From Marisa cornuarietis (taxonomy: Eukaryota > Mollusca > Gastropoda > Architaenioglossa > Ampullariidae), in contig SMMW01000597.1 of assembly GCA_004794655.1 (NCBI GenBank), positions 186,001 to 250,000 of the forward strand: a stretch of DNA of 64,000 nucleotides. Direction: 5' to 3'. Positions 47,431 to 59,900 of this stretch are shown here, piece after piece (position 1 is the first letter of the stretch; every line of letters starts with the position of its first letter). The position numbers and the translations under genes are program-made. The notes below the pieces were generated by a model. The model searched no databases. It was given only the letters and a program-made list of their open reading frames with translations, and was not told the origin of the DNA.

Positions 47431-49488
47431 TCTAATATGAATATATATATATTACATGTTTGTGAAAGCAAGTGTGGTGGTATAAGTTTGCTGTTAATTT
47501 AAACCATGGTTTAGGTGGATTTCAAAATGAATGCAGGAAATCTGATATCAAATTTCCCGAGTTAATAGTAAATCACAAACTATTCTTTCTCTACTAATTA
47601 TAGTGATTTCAATAGCTGCAGCGTATGGGTTATATGTTCACAGCTATCAAATGGAAATACTTGAAGAATTGGATGGAAAAATGCCAGCATACAGATAAAC
47701 ACATCAATAAGTTACAGCCAAGCATTAAGACTCACTGTAAGATTAAAGTGGCTACACAATTGATTCAATGAGGAAAGGTCAGATTTGCACATAGAATTTA
47801 TCACATGGACAAATGAACATTTAAAGCTATATAGAAATAGATACTGTATATTAAATAACTGAATTTAACATAAACAGTTTAGAGAGAGGTAAGATCACTT
47901 TATTAAAACATATAGAGTGAAATTTGCAAGCAGTTAAAAAAAAATCAGTTGCATTAGTGTGCAGTAACAATTTTTCAAAAACGTTAAACATCTTGAACAA
48001 TTGTGCAAAGAATATTCTGAATACCAAATTTCATAAAAATTTTGTTTGAAATGACTAACATTTCTCTCCACCTCAATGAAACAGACCAATGCGCTCCATG
48101 GTAATTGGTTTTCGTACAGCTTAAAAATCTTTAGGATTTCTAAAAAGTCTACATCAGCACAAAAGAAAACAACAAAGTTAGGCAATTATCTGTGTCCTGT
48201 GACAACCACTGTAAAAAGATGTAAAATGGTCTGGGCACATCACAAAATAATATAAACAATCCTGCAAGGAACAAATCAACAAATAGAATATAAGGAAGAC
48301 AGATGAGATTGAGGTGGAAGACCTGACATGACTGGCCTGTTATTCAGAAGAGATGGTGAGATATCGAGTTAAAATCGCAAATTGAGGGCTTCAAGAGTGA
48401 TGGAAATATTTTTTATTTTTAGCCATAAAGATGATTGTTTTTAAGTTTTAGTGTCTGTAAATATATGTATGCATGTGTGTGTATATATATATATATATAT
48501 GAAATGAACATATCTTAAACTGTATTATGCTTGTAACCAAGTAGTTGAGGAGGGGTATGGGGCGAGTAAGCAAACTTTCTAGCCACACACTCAACCAGAA
48601 GCAGATGGAGAGCTAGCAAACATACTAGCCTTCATCTGACAAGGCTTGAACAAATGCTACAGCTGCATTTGCTCCACCGCAAAGCTTCAGCATGGAGTTG
48701 TAAGTGGTGCTGAAATGCTGAAACTACCTTTCCCTCTTTCTGTGGCCGCTGACCAGATCTTGAACATGTCTGCTGTCTTGTGTCAGCTCTGCCCTTATAA
48801 GCCTATCACAGGTTTTGTGATGCTCCTGTGTGCAAGTGCCAGTACAAACATGCACCGAGAGCTCAATCTCCATCTGTATGCCAGTCCTGCCAGGCTACCC
48901 GATACAGAGGTAATTATTAACAAACACATGTGCCGAAAAATGATACTAAATACTGGAGGGACTAACTTGCTTAACATATTCAATGACACAGACTTATTAC
49001 CCATGAAGCTGCATAAGATAATCCTGACCTCATCGTGCACTTTAGTTAGCTGCAGTGTCCAAGGTAAATATATTTATTCTAACATTATACCATGGCCAGC
49101 CACAGCATAAATGTCAATATTTTAGAGATAGTCATTTTGGTCCTAACTGATTAAATTACAGGCATAGTTCCAAATGCTATAACCAGTTGCACTTACAAAA
49201 AAAAATGGCTGGACATTCATTCTTGCATGACCAATAGCTGTCAAGAAACAACATTTTAAGTGAAAAACAGAAGAATGTTTCCTTGATGTTACAACAGAAA
49301 TTACTAGATTGTGCATGTATGATATGATCACGCTGTAAAGCAGGTTAGCAAAAGGACTTCTTGATTAAGATCAGCCTTTTCATGTAATGCAGACGGTTTA
49401 GAATATTCCTGTTAAAGTTCTTGAGTGTGCCGAGGAGTCACTTCCACAATCATTGTTTATGTGACACAATGCCAAGAGTGTTAAAAGT
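47431..49488 (-). other. Gap between convergent genes and probable ABCA 3' UTR
   Basis: No supported protein gene. On the minus strand AATAAA occurs at 49,073-49,078 and at 47,900-47,905, so the ABCA 3' UTR may end at either. A TA run lies at 48,481-48,500. The + strand frame at 48,646-49,110 (154 codons, no good start context) overlaps this UTR and looks accidental. Confidence 0.45.
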
Positions 49489-50927
49489 CTACAACTTGAT
49501 GGAAATCAATTCTGTTTCATAGGCTGAGTTATCGAATGCCATAGCACCATCAAAACGATGAGTCCTGACATCATTGGGATCAGAATGAGGGTTCATGTAG
49601 GCATAGGTTCCATTTGTCATGGATTTTTGGAAAATATAGTCTGTTCTCGAGACACTGCTATTTGTACTGCTGCCCGTGCTGCCGCTGTCGCTGTTCAAAT
49701 CTGGTTCACCATCGTCAGTCTGCTCTTGAGCAAAGCCAACAAAAACCTGAAGGGAAATGATATGAAATGAATGGGCATAGTATGATAATGCTTAACATGC
49801 AGTAAACATTACATACAAAATAACCTAAACTTTCCGCATTGGGGACAATTTGGTCTTGGCAGGGGTCAATCCAAGTGTAGGTTGAGGTTGATATGTCTGG
49901 GGTTGACCACCTGAAATGATCTTCAAATGAACATGTCTGGAAACAACCCTGTCAACAAATGGTGCGACCATTTGGGTCTTTTGCTTACTGCCTCAGATTG
50001 CACACAGCTTCATTCATCTGAAAGGTTATGTCACCTGGTAGAAACTGGCAAGGCCTACAACTCTACCAGAAATACTCATTGGCTGGGTGCAAAACCCCCC
50101 TTTTTAAAAAAAGAACAACCCACAATGGATTGTGTTTAGAATTGTGCATAAAATATTTTGTAACATTTGACTATGAGTTTCTGCCAAAAGAACCGACAGA
50201 CCACTCACAAAGACTAATCAACAAAAAATACAGGTGAAAATATTAAAAAAAAATAAAGGTATCACAAGGAGGAAGGGAGACTTACAGTGTCTAGTGTCGT
50301 CTGTGTCAGTGAATAGTACAGGATGTGACTGATGGCTTTTGTCTGCCGAAGAGCAGCAAAAATGTCTGCTACTGAGCCTGTACCTTGTGGAATGTTGACT
50401 TCTACCACATTGTGATGTTTGTCCTGTGGACATAAGAGTCATACTAATATTGAATATAACCACCACAGCTGAGTCCAGAACTAAACTTTACTCAACATTG
50501 ATGTCTCTCCTACAACAAAAGTGCTAAAAAGATTAAAAACTTATGTAGCATAAAATAATGACTGCAATAAATGTAATGCAACTTAATAAAATGAATTTGT
50601 GCAATTACAGGAAATAATTTAAAGAGTTCTAAAACTTACTATGTAGCAAAAAGAAAATGTTTCAATGACTTTGGGAACAAAAGGTTTCAAACCAAAGGAA
50701 AATGTTTCTTAACATCCATTTCAATTTATCATCTAGTTAATGAAATCAGACAAATTAATCAAGCATCATTCTAACATGAAACAGAAAGACAAATAAAACC
50801 TACCTTTATTCGATTACGGACTTTGATGATCGACCCAGGGAAATGAGAAAGGAAAATATCAGCAATATTGAGGTGATTCAACGAGAGGCCATGCTGGTGT
50901 AACATTAAAGTGTAGCCATCTCCAAAC
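49489..50927 (-). other. ABCA C-terminal tail exons
   Basis: After FGDGYTLML the tail has the regulatory-domain segment and [16 protein letters not shown], which corresponds to the VFVNFA motif needed for ABCA1 function. A Ser/Asn-rich, probably disordered stretch follows with several tyrosines, ending [15 protein letters not shown]. The last residues (I-K-L) fit a class II PDZ ligand. Confidence 0.82.
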
Positions 50928-53900
50928 CTGCCGGTCAAAGAGGCAAGCACATGTGTGTGAGTACTTGAAGCTCATGAACATCATAAGCTTTATGAATTCC
51001 TTGGGATAGCTATTAAGTGGTAAATTAGAAATTTGAAGTAATACCTGTAACAGACACAAACTCTACATAATAAAAGCATGGACTAAATTAGTTTCTAGGG
51101 AAGTGAGCAGCTGAATGGTTCGAGTTCTGACCTTTCAGGCCCAGTTTTACCTGCATATAAAGTCATGCAAATAAATTATATCAACCTCTGAATTGGCTAT
51201 AGCTCTTTTTTTGTCCATATATCACTTTATAATTCTTCTTACAACATATGCAAAGAGCTCAAACTGGAAATCAGCCCATATAGGTTGCATTCACTCTCCT
51301 AGTCTGAAGGTACCTGTGTTCAGTTACATGGCTTAAAAAAAATTCTGAATCTCCTAAAACCACTTACTTGTTTTTAAGTTTCTGTGGGCTTCCGAGACAT
51401 TTTAGCTGGCCGTTGACCATGATGGCTAGCCTTGAGCACAGTGAATCACATTCATCCATGCTGTACAAGAAACAAATCTCGTATTGCATAATGACTAATA
51501 GGAAATGGCAAATACAATTTACCCAAAGAATAAAGCTTGAATCAGATAATAAACCTTTCTATTTCAAAAATATATAACATTATAACTGCAGAAAAAAGGA
51601 ATATATAAACATTGATATCATGTTGGGAGTGGAGAACATTGCACCTATGGATTTATTATGACTGCAGGTATCACCACTATGAGACTTCAATTCTGCAAAA
51701 CACAATTTCTCAATTATCTGTGAGTGTGTGTGTGTAAGTACACTACAGTGGTTCATACATATCAATGTAGAATCACCCTGTGTCATGATTTATAAACCTA
51801 AGACAGACATTCTGAGAAAGTACAGATTCTGTCAATTTTGTTTTTCTAAAAAAAGCATGAAGAGCTACTTATACTTTCTGGAGTTATAAAAGATAGCTAT
51901 GGATACAGAGTGCTTTCACCTCACCAAAAGGTTTTTCTGGCAACACCTGTGCACAAGGTCATTCTAGGTAAAACATGTTGTGCTCACCTGTGTGATGTGA
52001 GGACAACTGCTTGTCCTCTTTGAGTGGCTGCAGTAATGCACTTCCAAGCAAGACGACGTGTTCCAGCATCCATCCCAGTTGTGGGTTCATCCTGTTTAAC
52101 AGCACCTTTTATTAGTGCCCAAAGCTTCTGTGATGCATGCAATGTACAACACTCACACTTCAGCTGTAAAGCTTTACAATGCCCCATTAAACTGCAGTAA
52201 ACATGGCAATATGGATGAATCATTTGGTAAAACATTTTTCATCAGCTGGCCATTATATTCACGAAGTTTAACTATGAAATAGTTTTGCTCAGCTGCTCTT
52301 TTTTTATCTTCATCTGTATTACTTACGAGTAGCAAGACTTTTGGCTCTCCCAGCAAAGCAATAGCAAGTGATAGCTTGCGTTTAGTCCCTCCGCTGTAAG
52401 TGTGAACTGCTTTGCCTGCATGGCTTTCCAAATGAAGACTCTTCAGCTGATCAGCAACAATCTACACACAGGTTCATCGATGTTTCATTTATTTTACTGG
52501 ATTCAGTCGTTTTTCATGTAGTTTTTCAGTCTGGACAATCTCATTTTTGTAAGTGGTGTTTATTTTAACTCTTCCTATAGTTTGCACTTGCAGGTGCCAA
52601 CGTCTTCATAGCTATAACTCAACTGCATTGATTCATCTGTATTGAATGAGTTAAATTGCAATAATCAAGTAATCCTGTCATGTAAGGCTAATTTTCAGTC
52701 ATGCATAATTAATTCATTGTGTTCATATTTTGCATGTAATGTTTAAGTAATTCTGTCATGCAAGGATCATTTGTCATACTGCATACTACCTACATGTATT
52801 TTTTCCACCAAGATTCACAAAGTGTGCTGCCACTGATGATTATCTCTTGGTTTTAAAATTGCACCCTATTTCTAAGAACTTTCTCAGAAAATTGTCGCAG
52901 ATCTCAGAAAGTGGTCTTCACAAGGCCTAGCTCACCTGCTTTGCCTGCTGTCTGTTGAATCCATGCAGTCTAGCATGGAACAGCAAGGTTTCCTCCCCTG
53001 TCAGGTACCTGTCAAGAGCATCCTCTTGAGGGCAGTAACCAACCTCCTGACCCAAGCATCTGAGCTTGCAGACACTGAACAGGCAATCAAGATAAATGAG
53101 GTGCCCTTACTCATCACACTGTGGGATATTTAATGAGGTTGGATGCTTATTAACCATTATTTCAAGTGCTATGCAAAATGCCAACATAACACTTAGGACT
53201 TAACACTTGAAAAGATTTCTTGCTGACATTGATGAGGAGAAACTACAGTGTGTGATATCTAAAGTTGTTGTTTATTTTAGGAAAGTGCTTCCATCTCCGA
53301 GTACAAACATTAAATGAATCTAAGATATAAAAAGCATGAACCATGTGAGTGGTGCTTCGCAGACAAGAGTAAATGCTGATAGGATAACAGTTCTGATAGA
53401 AATGAGAAGAAAACTAAGAGAAATGGAAAGAAAAATCACAAATTCTGGAGGTCAAAATTTCAACTAAATCTAAGGTCAGTTTGAAAGTAATAGCTTAAAA
53501 ATACTTGAGAAGATGAGTACAACTCACTTCTTGCCATTAATAAAGACTTGACCTGCAGAAAGAGGCGAATCGCCAGTCAGCATTCTGAAGGTGGTAGTTT
53601 TACCAGCTCCATTCACTCCCAGCAAGCCAAAGCACTGATGAACAATGTTATGGAACAACTCTTTAGAACATTCACTGTCATGGCAAGGGTTTCTTTACTT
53701 GCCCAGCAGTATTCTTACTTGTTCTGTGAAACTGAATCCTCCCTACTGTCGCCTGAGTTTACCTAAAAGTTTGCTAAAAACCTTGGCTTTAAAAAGTAAA
53801 AAGTCCCAGATTTTCCAGCAAATGCTATATGATTTCAATGTTCTGAACTCTTTCAAACAGATAAATCTGATGGTCTATTTGGTGTCTGTGCTATTGTGGA

Positions 53901-56900
53901 GGGACATATGCTTGTATATGCAGGCTTAACTCATGTTTCTATGATTCTGACATCCAAAAAAATAAAACAAAATCAGCAAATCTTACTGAAGACTTACCTC
54001 TCCTTTTCCAACACCAAAGCTGACATGGCTGACAGCACAGAACTTTCTCAATCCACGCCGATAGACCTGGAAATGGGTTTCAGCAATGTTTCATGTTTCT
54101 CTACAGAGATTGAAACTAGAAGACTGATCGACACACACCAAATCAGCAAATTAACAGTACAAGTGCCTTTTCCTTCCCCCCCCCCCCTTAGGTAGGGGCC
54201 AGGTCCAACCTCCACTGGACATGTATTTATAAACACACATATATATAAAACACAGAGGCTTGCAGTGAGAGAAGCAAGGAAAAAGGACAAACTGACAAAG
54301 ACAGACAAATCCAGAGTTATTATATACTGTACAGGTAAAACCACAAATGAGTGTAATCTAATCCATTCCATACTTTGCTTAAACTCTGGATGATTAGAGT
54401 ATCATCTGTGAGTTGGGTGCGAACTCTCTCCTGTTCATCATACACGTCCTCATCCTCTTTTGGCGGGTAGGTCATCTCACGATTGAGGCTGTAACAGAAA
54501 GATGCACAATTTCCTCAGCTGTTTGTTTTTATATCTTCTGACATTTAAGAGTTTCTCTGCACTTTGAAAGCAAAAGTTCAAGTTAGAAAATACATCTGCT
54601 CCATTTTACAGCACAAAAGACTTGTAGTACTAAATTCACACAGTATCATTTCAGTCTTTGTCATCAAAAGAAGTAACTTTTTACACATGCGGGAAGGTTG
54701 GGGAAAGAAAGGCAACAAGAAAGAGATAATGAGCACACCTTCACAAAAAAAAATCTGGTCCCAAGAAAAGCATGGTCTCTAACGCTCCCCATGAAGACTA
54801 TCTTTTCCTCTTTTTGGCTTTATAAATGGAAGAGTAAGAAAACAAAGGGAAAAAAGGAAAGTTAAAAACAAACTTCTAATATCCCTTTTTGCCTCTTTTT
54901 TTTTGTTCAAACACATGTGCACCTGCTCTTTATCTCTCTCTGTCTCTCCCACACACACACAAACTACCAAAAGCCATAAATTTATACATCAACACAGTTG
55001 TACAAAACAATAATTGAAGGAAGAAAAGTAGCTTAACAAGTATAAGATTACTACTCACCTATAAGCACGCTTCTTGTGAGAGTTGATGAAGTACGATAGG
55101 AGAAGGAAGACAAACCCTTCTATTGCCAATGCTACAAAGTTCCATGCAAGAAGTTTTGTGGAAAACGGGTTGATGTAAGTGTCCTCACCAAAGTGAGCCA
55201 GCACTGAGTATTGCAGCTGGTTGGTTACAAGATCCACAAGGCCATTGGTGAGGCAAAATTGTGGGAAGATCAAGAACACATACTTCAAGACATCGGAAAC
55301 TGCCTTCATTCCCTAGGACAGACAATATATCCTGATTAGTAAAGTGCGTCCATTAATGTTAGAAAAGTCATAATGAAAAATAATAAAATGAAAATGACAG
55401 GGCTAAAAACTCAAAGGCTGTTCAAAGCAGGACAAAGAACCACAGCTTCGAAATTAAGTAGCTAGCTAACAAACCTCTTTATACTGCAGCAAATTGATGA
55501 CAAACAGGATGATAGTGGTGACAAGTCCGATGAAAATGTTGCAGCAAAAGAGCACGAGGTATGCAGCTGATGCACTCTTGAATAATCGCAGTGTACAGTA
55601 CACAAGAGGAATGACTGCCCACCTGTACGTAGATAATAAATTTCTTTACACATTCTAAGAAACATTGCATACCTAAAGACAGACCTTCCATAGGTTTTAA
55701 CTTTTACCCCCATCTTTCTAATGTTTATTTGTCTGGAATAGTATTATAGAACAGTCAAAATGGGAAGAAAAGCTGCTTAAATGTAATAATTAGTGCCAAA
55801 CATGAATTGCAAGTATAAAGAATCCAAACAAAGCACAGGACATGACAAGTAACATTGATCTTTGACTAATAGTGAAGCAAGAAGACCATCTTACCCATAC
55901 AAGAAGACCAAGAGAGCAAATGCACCCAGGTTACTTCGTGCATAGTACCCATCATTCTTGAACATGGCAATTATAGCCACCATCAGCCCCATCATAACGG
56001 TGTAAATAAACTAAAACAAATCGAAGTTCATAGGATTAAAAACAAATTTATTCTCAGTTAAACATTAGCATATTTAAATTTACTTCTTCCTCAGTTCACT
56101 ATAATGTTTTTAACAAGTTTCATCAAAGGTTTATGCATAAATTCATGAAAACCAACAGAAAAATAAATTAACACAAATGTTTTATTGGTCTAAGAAGCAA
56201 AGGTTGCAATGTACAAAGAGTTTCTCTCAGTGGAAATAACCGGCATTCTGAAGAGACATTTTTAAAATTTCCAATGAGGGGTATGATCTTCCTGCACAAC
56301 AGTCAACATACCAAATCCCAAATTAGTGAAGCTGTCCAATACAAGATCACTCCCACACCACTTAATGACTGCAAATGGCGCTCATGGCTGATACGTTCAT
56401 TCATCAGGTACACCATGAAACCACTGACGATGAAACTCAGTGCCAGCAAAACAATAATGGCAATGCCAATGTCAGCAGCACGGCCAACTCTAAGAAAACA
56501 AATAATACAAGTAAATTCAGATGTAAACCTACATTAGATGACCATAGACCCATACTCAGTTTCAGTATATATATTTTTTGCTTTTACCTTCCTGAAACTG
56601 AAGATCAAGTCTCCTAATTTACCATTAAGGTGGATAACTTTTTAAGTAAAAATGTATGGTTTATGTTGATTATGCCTATGAACGAGTTGAAGGGCAAGTC
56701 CATGGGATTTTATTTTCAGCAAGAGGCAAGGGAAAGTCTCATGGCAAAACCAAAGTAATGATCAAAGAGGTTCAGCAGTTACCAAGATTTCTCACAAGGG
56801 TAAACTTCTGGATTATTCTGTTTTTGCATCAGAACAATAAACAGTGTATATCCTCCTGTTTATTTTTTCCCTCAAATTACTCCATCACAACCTTACAAAA

Positions 56901-59900
56901 AGAAAAAGATGTTAACTATATTTTGTCCATAATTGTTCTGCAGTAAAAAGAATTCATTTGCTTTTCATACTCACATGGTGTCTGTTGTCAGCTGTTCTGT
57001 GTTCAACATGAGGGGATGATTGAAAAGTGTGATGCCTGCAAGCCATCAAGACAATTCAAGGTAAAAAATATAAATACATTTTTTAGGAAATAGACAATGA
57101 TTAAACATACTGCTTTTCTAAAATCAGCAACAACAAATATCCACAAATATCCACAAAATAAACGTGCAGAACAATCAATCTTATGGTGACAATGGCTCGA
57201 GGAGTGTTGTGTTATTGGTTTGTGGGTATTATGAGTGGTGGCATTCAATAAACTCTCCAGTTAGAACACGTAGCAGAGACATCATTATGTCGGCTTCGCG
57301 CCATCTTTTATTATCCCAAGTCCGCACTCAACCTTTTACGGATTCCTACATTTTCAGAATAAGGCCAACACTTGCCTTATGTCACATCTCCCTTTCTTTA
57401 GTTAATGGACATTAATGTTTCAACCTAACTTAATTAACATTAATTTTAGCCTGAATCCTTCACACCTAACTTTCCTAGTTAGAGCATTTATTATTACTTT
57501 TGCAATTTTCTTACACTATAACACAACTTTAAATATTCTTGAATTTCCTATTCAAGTCTATGTGCGGTTGATTCGAGTCAATAATTTACAAGTCAAGTTT
57601 CTGTGGGATCTTGATGGTGCGACCACTCTTGGTCGTCTTGACAGTCTGATCTGGAGGAGCGATGACTTTGGACGCTGGCACCTTCCCGGCTGCGGCTCCT
57701 AGACATGGCTCTGTATTGGCAACAGGAACGTCTGGATCGTCTGAGTGTATACCAGACCAGGGGTCGGGATCCTCTTCGGACTTTGGGTTTGTTGGAATAA
57801 GGGATGACAGATTCTTTGGAATAGGTCTGGGATTCTCGGGATTGGGATCTCTGGGAATCAAGAGGCGGCGGTTGCGTCTTTGTCGACCGTAGGGAGTCTC
57901 TACCTCATATGACCTGTTGGGCAAAGACGTGATGATTGTCCCTGGTGTCTGGGTTGGCTTCACCCAAACTGGCTGACCTGGTTCCAACTCAGCGGCTGAT
58001 CTGGCACGGTGTGCTCTGTCGAAGTTCTGTTTATGTTTCAACTTCTGCATCTCGTTTTTCTTATGAAAGTCCTTCCTTTCTTTTTCCTTTTTCTCGGAAA
58101 ATTGAGATGGTATGGTGGGGACCATGGTGCGTAGTCTTCTCCCGAACAACAGTTCTGCTGGACTGAGACCTTGCTGAAGTGGCGTAGCGCGATATGTGAG
58201 AATCGCTAAATAAGGATCATCTGCCTTCTTCAGGATTGATTTCACGGTTTGAACGGCGCGTTCAGCTTCGCCATTCGCTTGTGGGTAGTACGGGCTGCTT
58301 GTTGTGTGAGTGAACTCGTACTGTTGAGCGAACATTTGGAATTGCTTGCTGGAGAACTGCGGGCCGTTGTCTGAGATGACAATTTGTGGAATTCCATGGC
58401 GGGAAAAAATGCTCTTAACATGGTTGATGACTGTTTCTGCCGAAGTATTCTTCAGGTGTGCCAACTCAATATAACATGAATAATAGTCCACCACTAGTAA
58501 GTACTGCTCTTTTTTCAGTTCAAAGATGTCCATTCCAACTTTCTGCCAAGGGAATGCTGGTGTGACAGAGGGAATAAGGGGCTCAGGAGGAATTGGCCTC
58601 TCCTTGATGCAAATTGTGCACCTCTGTACCATGGACTCTATCTGCTGAGAAAGCTTTGGCCACCAAACACTCTCTCTGGCCAAGGCACGACATTTTACGA
58701 TGCCTTGATGTCCAATATGAAGTCTGTGAAGAATGTCTGTTCTCATTACTTCAGGGATGATCAGTCTTGATCTGTAGAGAAGAAGTCCATCATGTTCTGT
58801 GACTTCTGATCGTACTGTCCAAAACGCTTTCAGTTCTTCCTGCTCTGGACTAGAACGTGGCCATCCATTGTGAAGATAATACAGTACTGTCTTACAAACA
58901 GTATCTCTTGCAGTCTCGTTCTTGATTTCTTCGATGCGTTTTTCACTGGCTGGCAAGCTCTGAATCACTTGCTTGATGAAGATCTCTTCTTCTTCACTTC
59001 TCTCATCTTTCGGAGTGTTTCTTGCTGGGGCTCGTGAGAGTGTGTCAGCAGTCACGAGATTCTTGCCTTTGGTGTAGACAATGTTGTACTTGAACCTCAT
59101 CAGGCGCATCCGGAATCTCTGAATTCTCGGAGGTAGATCTTCAAGGTTTTTTGTTTTAAGTAGAGACAATAATGGCTTGTGGTCAGTTTCGATTGTGAGA
59201 TCACGAAGTCCTGTGATATAGTCACAGAACTTTTCACACGCCCAAGTCACTGCAAGTGCTTCACGCTCAACTTGCGCGTACCTGCGCTCAGTTTCCGTCA
59301 TACTTCTTGATGCGTAGAAAACTGGCTTAAGGTGACCATCTGACTGTTTCTGAAGTAATACTGCACCGAGACCGAAAGATGAAGCATCTGTTGAGACGAC
59401 GGTTGTTTTGTCAGTACCATAGTGTGCTAACACTGGAGCTTCAGTCAGCTGTTTCTTAATTCTCTCAAACGAGGTTTCTTGAGCAGTGTCCCAACACCAC
59501 TCATTGTTTTTCTTGAGCAGGTCACGTAGCGGTTTGCTGTCGTTTGCGAGGTTAGGGCCTGCAAACTTCCCAACGTGGTTAATCATTCCTAACAATCTTC
59601 TGAGATCAGAAATATTCTCTGGCTTGGGAAAATTCTTCACAGCAGACAGTTTCTCTGGGTCTATGGTGATCCTGTCTTTCGAGATGATGTGTCCGAGAAA
59701 GGATATCTTCTCTTTGGCAAACTGGCACTTCTCATCGTTCAGGGTAATGCCCGCTTCTTGAAGCGTCGACATCACTTTCTTCAAGTGACGATCATGCTCT
59801 TGCTTGTTCTTACCGAAAATGAGCAGGTCGTCAATGTCACAAATGACATTTTCATTGTTCGCAAGAAGTTGAGACATTCGTCGTTGAAATACTTCTGGCC

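Noticed and set aside
48646..49110. 154-codon + strand frame between the convergent genes
   Set aside because: It begins at a non-ATG codon, lies opposite the probable ABCA 3' UTR, and shows no domain.
51107..51160. tRNA-like segment with GGTTCGAG in an ABCA intron
   Set aside because: The matching part behaves as a degraded A-box region with no separate B box and no acceptor stem.
57387..57585. An envelope-like gene after pol in the retrotransposon
   Set aside because: Only about 200 bases separate the pol stop from the 3' LTR, too short for such a gene.
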